From: Nostoc desertorum CM1-VF14
Lineage (GTDB): Bacteria > Cyanobacteriota > Cyanobacteriia > Cyanobacteriales > Nostocaceae
DNA length: 64,000 bases
NCBI GenBank assembly: GCA_019359245.1
Contig: JAHHHR010000025.1
Location: forward strand, 45,476 to 109,475
Reading direction: 5' to 3'
The notes below the pieces were generated by a model. The model did no database searches, was not told where the DNA came from, and saw only the letters and a list, made by a program, of their open reading frames with translations. Positions 27,299-36,252 of the stretch are shown here, one piece after another. The translations under genes were made by a program, and so were the position numbers. Numbering within the stretch: position 1 is the stretch's first letter; each line of letters starts with the position of its first letter.

Positions 27299-27922
27299 TC
27301 ATCTTCTAGTACGTCTTAACTGGCGTTTGAATATCCAGAAAGCAAATGCTAGAACCAAACCCCCAAGTACGATTTTGGATACAGGAGCAAGGTACTTGTC
27401 CACAAGTTCATACTGACTACCTAATGCGTATCCTGAGTATGTTAGCAAGCCCACCCAAGCAGCGCTACCTACTGTTGTGTAAAACAAAAATGGTAGCAAT
27501 GGCATATTGCTGATCCCGGCGGGAACAGAAATCAAAGTGCGGATTCCTGGTACAAGGCGACCAATTAATACTGCTTTTCTACCTTGTCGGTCAAACCACC
27601 CTTTGGCCTTGGTGATATCTTTACTGGATATAGCCAGCCATTTACCATACTTGTCAGCCCAAGCTTTCAAGCGAGTTTCGCCCAAAAACTTACCTGGATA
27701 GTACCAAATAAGTGCGCCCAATACAGAACCTAAAAGTCCTGCGAAAAACACACCAATAATATTCAGCTTTGCCCCTCCTGGTTGATATGGACTTGCTGTA
27801 AATCCAGCCAATGGCATGATCAATTCTGAAGGAATCGGGGGAAATAAGTTCTCTAGGAACATTAGTAGGGCGATTCCCCAATAACCAAAATAGTTGATAG
27901 TATTAGTTATCCATTCAAGCAT
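27299..27922 (-). CDS. DedA family membrane protein
   Basis: A 207-residue integral membrane protein of the DedA/VTT family. It shows LLMFLENLFPPIPSELIMPLAG and the re-entrant-loop motif GRLVPGIRTLISVPAGIS. DedA proteins act as lipid flippases or in envelope homeostasis. A short basic tail (FKRQLRRTRR) follows the last helix. It stands alone on the minus strand, with about 240 bases to the ParM-like gene's start. Confidence 0.9.
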   Translation of the reverse strand: MLEWITNTINYFGYWGIALLMFLENLFPPIPSELIMPLAGFTASPYQPGGAKLNIIGVFFAGLLGSVLGALIWYYPGKFLGETRLKAWADKYGKWLAISSKDITKAKGWFDRQGRKAVLIGRLVPGIRTLISVPAGISNMPLLPFLFYTTVGSAAWVGLLTYSGYALGSQYELVDKYLAPVSKIVLGGLVLAFAFWIFKRQLRRTRR

Positions 27923-28449
27923 TAAGTCAATTCCTGAAACTACTACACTAGTACCGCAAGGTGGAAGTCAAAAGTCAAAAGTCAAAAGTTAAAAGTTAAA
28001 ATCCAAAAGATTCACAGCGTAAGCGTTTCGTTGATTTGGGATGTTTTTTTATTTTCTTTGCGCTGTACTAATCTTGTTACTAAGATTCAGCTTTAGCTTT
28101 TTTAAAAGGTAATTATCCCCCTTGCTAAAGTTAAGGTAATTTGGCTGCGCTAAAAGTTGGCATCGCAATGAAGAAACAAAGTCAGAAAAGTGGAAGCTAG
28201 TAGTTTATTGCATGAATTTTGCGGTTTAAATATGTTTGCAGTACTAGCCACTAGACTTTATTTTCTAATTTTTTAGATCCCCCTTAGTCGGTTATTTAAA
28301 AGGACTAGGGAGGATCTAAAGATTTGATGACAAATTTAAAAACACACTTTAAAGTTCTCTTCTGAGGTTGGGGCTGTAAAGGGATGAGAGAGCAAGGGGA
28401 GAGAAGGAAAAATTTTACCTTGTCCCCCTTATTTCCTTCATCCCTTCTT
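27923..28449. other. Intergenic region with GTCAAAA heptamer repeats
   Basis: About 530 bases. At 27967-28003 there is a tandem run of GTCAAAA/GTTAAAA heptamers. An imperfect inverted repeat, AGATCCCCCTTAGTC and GACTAGGGAGGATCT, lies at about 28275-28318. No gene was seen. Confidence 0.5.
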
Positions 28450-29556
28450 CTAGGCTGTCGGAGTCAATGATTGTACTCTTGGTTCCGATTGCCAATCTAA
28501 TGGATTCCAAACTCGATCTTCCAACGCCATCTGCTCAATCAAGCTTGCCAGTCTCAGGGCTTTGAGAGCTTGTTCACCACCTACTGAGGGTTGATTGCCA
28601 CCATGCACACAGTTGACAAAATGCTCTAATTCTGCACTTAGGGGTTGAATATTACTGGTGTAGACTTTTTCAATCACACCATCTTGCCTGTAAAGTACTT
28701 TTCGGTGGTCAGTGAGAGAATTGGCAGTCGTTTGTCGGTGAATCAAAATTTCATTCTTAAGAAAATCCGCCTCAGTAAATGAATTTTTGCAATGAGCGAC
28801 AATCCGGCGAATTTTTCGGTGGGTGACTTTACTGGCGGTCAGAGTAGCAACAATACCATTGGCAAACCCCAGAGTGGCGGTTACATAATCTAAATAACCA
28901 GAGTCTAGGGCGCGACTACCGCTAGCAGTCAATTTCGTGACTGGGGAAGCAGCTAATTCCAAAAGTAGGTCGATGTCATGGATCATTAAATCCAGCACAA
29001 CTGAAACATCGTTTGCCCGATCTGAGTAAGGACTCATTCTGTGGGCTTCTAGTGCCAGCAATTCCTCAGTTTTCAGCACTTGGCTTAGTTCTTTAAAAGC
29101 TGGATTAAAACGCTCAATATGACCCACTTGTAGGATACATCCAGACTCGGCTGCGGCATTTACTAGGGACTCTGCCTCAGAAATACTGGCTGCGATCGGT
29201 TTTTCAATCAAAACATGAATTCCCGCTAACAGACAGTTGATACCCACAGCATAGTGTAGACGGGTGGGAACTGCTACACAAACTGCTTCTACAAGGGGTA
29301 ACAGGTCACAGTAATCTTCAAAAAAACGCACCTTGTACTTGCTGGCAGTTTCTAGCCCTCGCTCAACATTAATGTCTGCTACTCCAACTAGTTCAACATC
29401 TTTCATTGAACTCAGCACGCGAGCATGATGTTGTCCCATGTTACCCACTCCAATCACGCCTATGCGGATCGGTCGTGGCTGGTTGCGCTGTGTATATGGA
29501 TTCGGTTCTGCCACTGACATGCTATCTTGCACTATTATTCTCTCCTCAACCACCAA
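28450..29556 (-). CDS. Gfo/Idh/MocA family NAD(P)-dependent oxidoreductase
   Basis: A 368-residue cytosolic dehydrogenase. The Rossmann NAD(P) site GVIGVGNMGQHHARVLS is near residue 33, followed by the Gfo/Idh/MocA motif HVLIEKPIAASISEAE (the EKP triad Lys). The substrate-binding half contains VVLDLMIHDIDLLLELA. Family members act on sugars, inositol or related compounds; the substrate is not predictable. The first in-frame ATG would give MVVEERIIVQDSMSVAEP; a shorter start at the second Met is also possible. It stands alone. Confidence 0.88.
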   Translation of the reverse strand: MVVEERIIVQDSMSVAEPNPYTQRNQPRPIRIGVIGVGNMGQHHARVLSSMKDVELVGVADINVERGLETASKYKVRFFEDYCDLLPLVEAVCVAVPTRLHYAVGINCLLAGIHVLIEKPIAASISEAESLVNAAAESGCILQVGHIERFNPAFKELSQVLKTEELLALEAHRMSPYSDRANDVSVVLDLMIHDIDLLLELAASPVTKLTASGSRALDSGYLDYVTATLGFANGIVATLTASKVTHRKIRRIVAHCKNSFTEADFLKNEILIHRQTTANSLTDHRKVLYRQDGVIEKVYTSNIQPLSAELEHFVNCVHGGNQPSVGGEQALKALRLASLIEQMALEDRVWNPLDWQSEPRVQSLTPTA

Positions 29557-29851
29557 ATTTAGAGACGCTACGGCCGTTGGCGTTTATACTCGAAAGCCAG
29601 TTACGATCCGTCTAAAACCATCCAGATGGTAACATAGAGCCTATGTTTATGAAGAATTTCAAAGTTTGTGATCGGTTCCCGTAATCCAAATATCTTTTGT
29701 ATAGATAGTTCGGGTTTGTTTTGGATTTTGCACTTTCTACAATAAATATGTGTCTTTTTATTAACTTTAAAACATTAAGTAAGATTTAAATGTAAATTCT
29801 TTAAATTTCTGGTGTAATTTGGCGATTTAAAATTCAAAATTTGCAATCGAG

Positions 29852-30529
29852 ATGAAAGCTGTAATTCTGTTATCTGGGGGATTAGACTCTTCCACAATTT
29901 TGTACAAAGCTAAGGCTGATGGCTGTGAATGCCATGCTATTTCCTTTGATTACCAGCAGCGACACCGACGAGAATTACATTCAGCCCTCACTGTTGCTCA
30001 AAAAGCTGCGATCGCACAATATCAGGTGGTTAATTTTGATTTACGGCAATGGGGTGGTTCAGCACTTACCGATGACGCGATTGATTTACCCCAGGAGCGA
30101 TCGCTGGATGAAATGTCTCAAAATATTCCTGTAACCTATGTTCCGGCGCGTAATACCATCTTTTTAAGCTTTGCTCTTGGTTACGCCGAAGCGATCGCAG
30201 CTGAACGTGTCTATATCGGTGTCAATGCTTTAGATTACTCAGGATATCCTGACTGTCGTCCCGACTATATCCAGGCAATGCAGGAAGTTTTTCGCCTGGG
30301 AACCAAACAAGGGCGTGAGGGACAACCAATCAATATTGTTACACCGCTAATAAATTTGAAAAAAACTGAAATCATCCAACTGGGTAATCAATTGGGAGTC
30401 CCTTGGGAGCTAACTTGGTCTTGTTACGCTGGTGGTGATATTGCCTGCGGTGTATGTGATTCTTGTCGCTTGCGATTGGCAGCCTTTGCCGAATTAGGAC
30501 TCGTTGATCCACTGGCATATGCTTGTTGA
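29852..30529 (+). CDS. queC: 7-cyano-7-deazaguanine (preQ0) synthase
   Basis: A 225-residue enzyme that converts 7-carboxy-7-deazaguanine to preQ0 with ammonia and ATP, in queuosine biosynthesis. The PP-loop LLSGGLDSST is at the N-terminus. YVPARNTIFLSFALGYAEA and the C-terminal zinc cysteines (CYAGGDIACGVCDSCRLR) are present. The length is the family norm. It stands alone here, with no queD or queE beside it, and no genes of a 7-deazaguanine DNA-modification system are adjacent. Confidence 0.95.
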   Translation: MKAVILLSGGLDSSTILYKAKADGCECHAISFDYQQRHRRELHSALTVAQKAAIAQYQVVNFDLRQWGGSALTDDAIDLPQERSLDEMSQNIPVTYVPARNTIFLSFALGYAEAIAAERVYIGVNALDYSGYPDCRPDYIQAMQEVFRLGTKQGREGQPINIVTPLINLKKTEIIQLGNQLGVPWELTWSCYAGGDIACGVCDSCRLRLAAFAELGLVDPLAYAC

Positions 30530-30543
30530 ATAAGGAGTTAAGA

Positions 30544-30565
30544 GTTAAAAGTCATAACTTTTAAC
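30544..30565. terminator. Hairpin between convergent queC and CNNM/CBS genes
   Basis: GTTAAAAGT (30544-30552) and ACTTTTAAC (30557-30565) with a four-base loop, inside a longer imperfect repeat of AGTTAAAAGT-like heptamers. It sits between two convergent genes and could terminate both. Confidence 0.55.
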
Positions 30566-30567
30566 TT

Positions 30568-31962
30568 CTAACTTTCAACTCCTAACTCTTCTAACCGTCG
30601 CAGTTGAATTTGATGCAGGCGTGGCCCAACAATTGATACCACAGTAAATTCAAGATTTTCATAGCAGAAGGTTTCGCCAATGGCCGGAATTTTCTGTAAC
30701 TGATACAGCAAAAATCCCCCTAGTGTCTGGTATTCTCTTGTCACAGGTAAGTTGAGATGCAAAACTTCGTTGAGGTCTTCGAGGTTGATTTGTGCCTGTA
30801 CCAGAAATTTCTGCTTATCTAACATCTGAATTAGTAAGTCGTCGCTGCTTTCAGGAACGCTTGCGTGGCCAATGATTTCGGCAATAACATCTTTGATTGT
30901 CACTAGTCCCACAGTACCGCCGAATTCATTTACTACCATGACCATAGCGGGTTTCTCTTGCTGCATCATTGGCAAAAGTTCACTCAAGGGCGTATGTTCT
31001 GGAACAAATCGGACGGGACGCATCCAAGGTTGGATTTGTGCCTCTAAACTGAGCTTTCCTACAGCCAAAGGTTGTGCCAAATCTTTAAAATAAACAATAC
31101 CGCGAACATCGTCTAAAGATTCACCAATCACGGGATAACGAGAGTAACCAGTGGAAGCCATTTCCTTGAGTAATGTCTGGAAGGTAGCATCTTTTGGCAG
31201 CGCGATAATACTGGTGCGGGGGATCATCACATCTTGAGCTATAACATCCCCAAACTCAAAGACATTATTGAGCAGTTCTCGCTCCGCGTGCTGTAAACCA
31301 GTAGACCCCCATTCTGTAGATATAATCAGTTGCAATTCTTCTGGAGTCACAGGTGGCCTCCAGCCTTGGCCTGTGTATTGGATACCAAAAATCCGCAATA
31401 AGAAACGAGTTGATTGGTTGAGAATCCAGATGAAGGGGCTAAAAAAACGCACGATCGCTTTTACCGAAGGCCCCAAAAACCGAGCTAGCTGTTCTGAGTA
31501 GAGCATGGCTAGGGATTTGGGACATAATTCTCCGATCACAATTTGTAAATAGGCAATCAAGAAAAATGCAATGGGAATTGATAAGGAATGCGCTAGGAAA
31601 GTAGTCATTCCAGTAGGTAAAGGCCAGGATTTTAACCATGCCTTCACCAGTATGACAATCGTACTTTCTCCAATCCATCCTAATGCCAAACTAGAAAGCG
31701 TAATACCTAACTGAGTGGTAGATAGCAGCCGATCAATACTACGTTGTAGCATTTCGACTGCGATCGCTGGAATATCCCCAGCCTTAACTAGCTGGTGAAT
31801 ACGCGATCGCCGCACGCTTACCATCGAAAATTCTGCCGTTACAAAAAAGGCATTTATGGCAATCAGTAGTAGCACTGATAATAACCGCAGCGCAACCTCT
31901 GTCCAACTTAAATTAGGAAAACCACTCACTGCCAAAGCTCGTGTAAAACTCACGCCCTCCAT
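30568..31962 (-). CDS. CNNM/HlyC/CorC family membrane protein with CBS domains
   Basis: A 464-residue protein. The N-terminal ~200 residues form a CNNM (DUF21) transmembrane domain (AINAFFVTAEFSMVSVRRSRI, and GELCPKSLAMLYSEQLARFL). Two CBS domains follow (DVMIPRTSIIALPKDATFQ; PSRYPVIGES-like and VVNEFGGTVGLVTIKDVIAEIIG). The C-terminal CorC_HlyC domain is around residues 380-455. These proteins are thought to transport or sense Mg2+/Co2+; the hemolysin name is historical. It stands alone, convergent with queC. Confidence 0.92.
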   Translation of the reverse strand: MEGVSFTRALAVSGFPNLSWTEVALRLLSVLLLIAINAFFVTAEFSMVSVRRSRIHQLVKAGDIPAIAVEMLQRSIDRLLSTTQLGITLSSLALGWIGESTIVILVKAWLKSWPLPTGMTTFLAHSLSIPIAFFLIAYLQIVIGELCPKSLAMLYSEQLARFLGPSVKAIVRFFSPFIWILNQSTRFLLRIFGIQYTGQGWRPPVTPEELQLIISTEWGSTGLQHAERELLNNVFEFGDVIAQDVMIPRTSIIALPKDATFQTLLKEMASTGYSRYPVIGESLDDVRGIVYFKDLAQPLAVGKLSLEAQIQPWMRPVRFVPEHTPLSELLPMMQQEKPAMVMVVNEFGGTVGLVTIKDVIAEIIGHASVPESSDDLLIQMLDKQKFLVQAQINLEDLNEVLHLNLPVTREYQTLGGFLLYQLQKIPAIGETFCYENLEFTVVSIVGPRLHQIQLRRLEELGVES

Positions 31963-31965
31963 TTA

Positions 31966-32047
31966 GGGGGAATGGGAAATGGGGAATGGGGAATGGTAAA
32001 AAATAACATATAATTACCAATACCCAACGCCCAATGCCCAATGCCCA
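31966..32047. repeat. Paired short tandem repeats (GGGGAAT arm and CCCAATG arm)
   Basis: A G-rich arm with GGGGAATGGGGAATGG at about 31966-31996 and a C-rich arm with CCCAATGCCCAATGCCCAAT at about 32022-32047. The arms are nearly complementary, as at 9428-9690 and 53284-53372. Confidence 0.65.
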
Positions 32048-32049
32048 AT

Positions 32050-32751
32050 CTACCTCTCTACAGGAATATTCGATGCTTCTAGCTTCAATTCTTGAGCGGG
32101 ATAATCAGTGAGAGCGAGTGATATCTTCTTAACATCATCAAGTAAAGCTGTGGGAATGCTCACTGTACCTGTAAATGCTGGTCCATTTACAGGCAATTCT
32201 GTTGGTAAACCCTCTGTACTAGCACTCAGAGTTCGTCCTTTATCATCGGTAACATCTAAAAAACTATACAAGAAGCGCACAGAATCTTTACCTTTGTTCT
32301 GCATTTTTACTTTCAGTAACAAATCACCACCAGAGTAGCGGACAGATTGCACAATCATGGTTACACCTTGACTCTGGGCAGTAACTGGAAAACCTGGCTG
32401 AGGCTTTTCTTCAACCACTGCTGTGGGTTTTTCCTCTGGCTTCTGCTTGCTGCTATTGGTTTCTTCATCATCTTCCTCTAGCTTTTCTGATTTAGCAGCC
32501 TTGGTCTTACCCTCAATTCGTGCCTTGACAATTTTCAGAATCTCTTCCTCTTTCAATAGCACTAACCCTGCCTGTTGGGAGCTATTTGTTTTATTGCTGG
32601 CAAATTTGGTTGTGGGACGCCCATCTGGTGTGGTAACGCCTTTAAGTGCTGAACTCCCCAGTTCAAACCCCAACAAGGCGCTCACAGAACCTGCCCCCAT
32701 CATCAGGATTAACAAAACCAAAGTAAGAAGTACAGTAGAATTTATTTTCAT
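32050..32751 (-). CDS. Hypothetical exported or membrane-anchored protein
   Basis: About 233 residues from the ATG at 32751. The frame extends to 32814, but the later start puts a signal-anchor right at the N-terminus (STVLLTLVLLILMMGAGSVSA). A central Lys/Glu-rich stretch (KAAKSEKLEEDDEETNSSKQ) follows. The C-terminal ~110 residues, with the motif VRYSGGDLLLKVKMQNKGKDSV, look like an immunoglobulin-like beta fold (DUF4352-like). It is probably anchored in the envelope. No named function. Confidence 0.65.
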   Translation of the reverse strand: MKINSTVLLTLVLLILMMGAGSVSALLGFELGSSALKGVTTPDGRPTTKFASNKTNSSQQAGLVLLKEEEILKIVKARIEGKTKAAKSEKLEEDDEETNSSKQKPEEKPTAVVEEKPQPGFPVTAQSQGVTMIVQSVRYSGGDLLLKVKMQNKGKDSVRFLYSFLDVTDDKGRTLSASTEGLPTELPVNGPAFTGTVSIPTALLDDVKKISLALTDYPAQELKLEASNIPVER

Positions 32752-33493
32752 CGCTGACAAGCTATTACATAAAAATGCTGGTCTATTTAAGAATAGTGAA
32801 GCTTTTGACCTCAATCCTTAAAGGAACTTAATCAATCAATATTAGTTTGCACTATTTCATAATTAAATTATGTAGTATAAAAATCTGTTAGAGTATACGA
32901 CTTACGCACTGTACAAAAGAATAATCTTGCTTATCAACGTAAATACGTTGTTTCAGCCTTTTGTAACTTACCCTTTATAGGTTGCGATCGCTATGTGGCC
33001 CCTACAGCACAAACCGTCTTGGATGGTTTAACAGTCCTACAGCTTCACTTTAAGAGCAATTTATATACGTTTTAGCTATCTCAATCTGTCTAAGCCACTC
33101 CACTATTACAGAAATATCATCAATTGCAAAAGAACTTAATTTCTACTGCTTCACTTGTTATACTCTCGAGTTTCCTCTAGTCCCAGTCAGTTCCCTCACC
33201 TGTTTTCCATTACTTGGGTTTTGGTATAATTCTTTTTTTCCTTGCCAAAGAAGGCACTAACTCCCCTTTTACTCTCAACATGAGCGAATGGGCAGGGTAA
33301 GTTACGAAGAAACTGAATAGCTGGTCACCCATACGTAATCATATAAAAATTGTTACCAAAAAAGTGTTGACTTTTAATGTAATTCAATATATGCTTCATA
33401 TGCTATATTTGCTGCTCTTCAATTAAACTTTAGTTCATACATTTTTAAATGTGAACGATAAATCTTTGTGGAGATATAAGAAATTTAATAATT
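32752..33493. other. Long intergenic region upstream of the FkbM gene
   Basis: About 740 bases between divergent genes. No gene, RNA or strong repeat was recognised. A HIP1-like site (GCGATCGC) is at about 32984. Confidence 0.45.
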
Positions 33494-34279
33494 ATGAAGC
33501 TTTTAGCTATACGTGTTCTTAGCTTAATAATAGGTTTAGAAAATATACCTTATCTAAAACTTATTATAGCCAACCTGTTTTTATCCAAAGAAGCTCGTAA
33601 GGCAGTTAATTATGACTATTTAACTGGAAAAGTCATCAAAAAAGCCTTGGACTCTTCCTCGATTTGTGTAGATGTAGGCTGTCATCACGGAATTATACTA
33701 GGTATAATGGTGAAATCTTCTAGTCAAGGTAGATTTTTTGCATTTGAGCCGTTACCTATCTCATATAAGTATTTGGTTAAACAATTTGATTTGCCAAATG
33801 TTGAGATATATAACATGGCATTAAGTGACACAAAGGGAACTGCAAAGTTTAACTATGTGGTAAACTCTCCTGCTTACAGCAGCTTACAAAAGGGTCAGTA
33901 TATTACTTCAGATAAGAAGATAATTGAAATAAATGTAGAAACTGATCTTTTAGATAATATATTAAATAATAAATTAGATAGCAATCAAAAAGTATCATTA
34001 ATAAAAATAGATGTTGAAGGAGCAGAGCTGCAAGTTTTAGTTGGCGCAAAAAATACTATTAAAAGAGACAAGCCTATTATAATCTTTGAGTTCGGTTCAG
34101 TAGCGGCCGAATACTACGGAACTAAACCTGATGATATTTATAACTTACTTTGTTTAGAATGTGGATTGAAAATTGGTTTACTGGATTCATGGCTAAATGG
34201 CGAAAATCCTTTAGATAAAGAGGAATTTAAAGAGCAATATTACAAAGGCATTAACTATTATTTTATGGCTTATCCCTAA
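33494..34279 (+). CDS. FkbM family methyltransferase
   Basis: A 261-residue SAM-dependent methyltransferase of the FkbM type. The SAM-binding motif VDVGCHHGIILGIM is near residue 58, followed by FFAFEPLPISYKYL, the acidic LIKIDVEGAELQVLVGAKN and IIFEFG, all diagnostic of FkbM. Family members O-methylate sugars or polyketides, often on surface glycans. The gene is strikingly AT-rich and rare-codon-rich relative to its neighbours, and sits alone after a 740-base gene desert. This suggests acquisition from elsewhere. Confidence 0.85.
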   Translation: MKLLAIRVLSLIIGLENIPYLKLIIANLFLSKEARKAVNYDYLTGKVIKKALDSSSICVDVGCHHGIILGIMVKSSSQGRFFAFEPLPISYKYLVKQFDLPNVEIYNMALSDTKGTAKFNYVVNSPAYSSLQKGQYITSDKKIIEINVETDLLDNILNNKLDSNQKVSLIKIDVEGAELQVLVGAKNTIKRDKPIIIFEFGSVAAEYYGTKPDDIYNLLCLECGLKIGLLDSWLNGENPLDKEEFKEQYYKGINYYFMAYP

Positions 34280-34575
34280 TTTAAAATGAGTTTATCACCA
34301 TAACTCATGCTTTCGCGTTGTTCAATGCAAATGCGATCGCATCAAACCTATGCCACAATGCTCTATCTCAAGTAGTTTACTGCCGCCCATATCCAAATTT
34401 TGTTTTTTCAAACCGACAAATGTTTCTAATTCACTTAAATTTCAGCTTATTCACAGATTGAGTGTTCATAATCCTATAGATTTGTGCTATAATCAGGCAA
34501 TTGGTTTAGGCTGAATCAGCAAACAAAGTTGAACTAAAACTTTAAATGATTCACTCCTAACAACCAAAAAAACAA

Positions 34576-34648
34576 GCGCCTTTGGCCGATTGGGGAGGCA
34601 GCGAACTCATAATTCGCCTTCAGGCTGGTTCGATTCCAGCAGGGCGCA
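34576..34648 (+). tRNA. tRNA-Met (CAT)
   Basis: A 73-base cloverleaf. Acceptor stem GCGCCTT/AGGGCGC, D-arm GCC-GATTGGGGA-GGC, anticodon stem-loop GCGAA-CTCATAA-TTCGC with anticodon CAT, T-arm GCTGG-TTCGATT-CCAGC, discriminator A. The anticodon stem lacks the three G-C pairs of an initiator, so it is an elongator Met tRNA, or less likely a tRNA-Ile with a modified C34. CCA is not encoded. Confidence 0.93.
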
Positions 34649-34847
34649 CTGAATCATTAAAAACCGATCATGTGCTGTATTATAAGTTACTTAAAGATAA
34701 TTGGGAGATGAATAATACTAAATTATCTTGAGCATTGGCATATTTGTTTAACTCCTCCAGCCATGATTTTGGGAATTTAGACATTAGTCAATAGTTGCTG
34801 ACAAATGACAAGGAACTAAGGACTAATGGCTTCATCGGCTAGGACTG

Positions 34848-35282
34848 TTATCGAGGTAGTAAAGTTTCAAACCTGAATTCAGTTCCTACTTTAAGTTTGT
34901 TGCTATTGAAACGAGGAGACATCATCAGCGACGTGTCGTAAGGATTTGGTAAATCAGGAGTGCGAATATATGGATCGTTGCCAACTTGCTGAGTCAGGAC
35001 ATCGTTATATAAAGTGTTAACCAACTTAGCATCGCGGGCAATTTCATTTTCTGGGAAAGAACCACCGAAACCGGGGCCAGATCCTAGAAATGAGTCTAGC
35101 TGACGCTTGAGGCTGCCATTTTCGTAGAAATTGCGATCGTAACGAAAATAAGCTCGTTCAAATACATCATTAGTAGTTTCAGTTTTAGGGGTTTCAGTTT
35201 GGGCAGATGCTACTGTGGGAAAAGCAATACCAGCAGCAAGCAGCACCAATAAACCACCAAAGGTTTTAAATTTTAGACACAC
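34848..35282 (-). CDS. Hypothetical exported protein
   Basis: A 144-residue protein with a clear signal peptide (LLVLLAAGIAFPTVASAQ, cleavage after ASA). The mature part has no recognised domain and ends in a beta-rich stretch (VGTEFRFETLLPR). The start codon is GTG at 35282, preceded by GAGGAGTT at a proper distance. It is probably periplasmic. It faces away from pyrE with about 105 bases between the divergent starts. Confidence 0.7.
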   Translation of the reverse strand: MCLKFKTFGGLLVLLAAGIAFPTVASAQTETPKTETTNDVFERAYFRYDRNFYENGSLKRQLDSFLGSGPGFGGSFPENEIARDAKLVNTLYNDVLTQQVGNDPYIRTPDLPNPYDTSLMMSPRFNSNKLKVGTEFRFETLLPR

Positions 35283-35388
35283 GTTTCTAACTCCTCAATT
35301 TTTGTTTTGGGCGAATCTTAATTTATGCTTAAGTTCAGAACTCTGATGAGTTCAACCTTTGGTGTAGCACAACTTTTAATGTTTTGTA

Positions 35389-36012
35389 ATGACGTATCCT
35401 ACTGAAACTCTTACCCACTCAGATATTTGGGCAACCACCCCTGATTTGACCGCCCTGCGCCACAAGCTACTAGATTTATTTTGCCAACTTGCTTATCAAG
35501 AAGGCGATTTTCTCCTTTCTTCTGGGCTGCGTAGTTCTTATTATGTCAACAAGACACAGGTAACACTCCATCCTCAAGGTGCTTTGGCAGTCGGACGGTT
35601 GCTATTTCCTTTACTACCTGTAGATACACAGGCTGTAGGTGGTTTAACAATGGGGGCTGACCCAATTGTGACAGCAGTGAGTATAGTTTCTGTTTATGAA
35701 AACCGTCCGATACCAGCGCTGATTATTCGCAAGGAAGCTAAGGGTTATGGGACGAAAGCTTATATAGAAGGCCCCAGTTTACCAGAAGGTGCAAAAGTAG
35801 TAGTTTTGGAAGATGTAGTGACAACTGGGCAATCTGCTCTGAAAGCGGTTGAACGTCTTAAGGATGCGGGTTATACCGTAAATCAAATAATTTCACTGGT
35901 AGATCGGCAGCAAGGAGGAGGTGAGTTATACCAATCAGCTGGATTGAAGTTTGAAACTTTGTTTTCGATTCAAGAAGTTCAGGAACGCTACCGACAACTT
36001 GCTAATTCATAG
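35389..36012 (+). CDS. pyrE: Orotate phosphoribosyltransferase
   Basis: A 207-residue cytosolic enzyme that makes orotidine 5'-phosphate from orotate and PRPP in pyrimidine biosynthesis. LLSSGLRSSYYVNKTQVTL forms the N-terminal part, IRKEAKGYGTKAYIEG the catalytic flexible loop, and VVVLEDVVTTGQSALKAVERL the PRPP-binding motif. It stands alone. It is the last housekeeping gene before the phosphorothioation region, which begins 240 bases downstream with the convergent sspA. Confidence 0.96.
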   Translation: MTYPTETLTHSDIWATTPDLTALRHKLLDLFCQLAYQEGDFLLSSGLRSSYYVNKTQVTLHPQGALAVGRLLFPLLPVDTQAVGGLTMGADPIVTAVSIVSVYENRPIPALIIRKEAKGYGTKAYIEGPSLPEGAKVVVLEDVVTTGQSALKAVERLKDAGYTVNQIISLVDRQQGGGELYQSAGLKFETLFSIQEVQERYRQLANS

Positions 36013-36252
36013 AATTCCGCTTGTCAAATTTCAACAGTTTTCTTTTGCATGAAGTACAAAGGGGAGCAATGCGATTTTTTGATATGGGTAAGTAAGAGAA
36101 GCAGGGAGAGAGAAAGAAACAAATGTATTCAAGGCTATTTCGGTAGTAAAAATTACTAAAAATTTCTATTTACTCCCCCTGCTATCAGAAGGCTATTAGA
36201 AAATTTTCAGATATGGAGAACAACTGACGATAATTCGTTTTTTTGTATATTT

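Noticed and set aside
29852..30529. queC as part of a 7-deazaguanine DNA-modification (Dpd) system
   Set aside because: No DpdA-type transglycosylase or other Dpd genes are near. A stand-alone queC fits ordinary queuosine synthesis.
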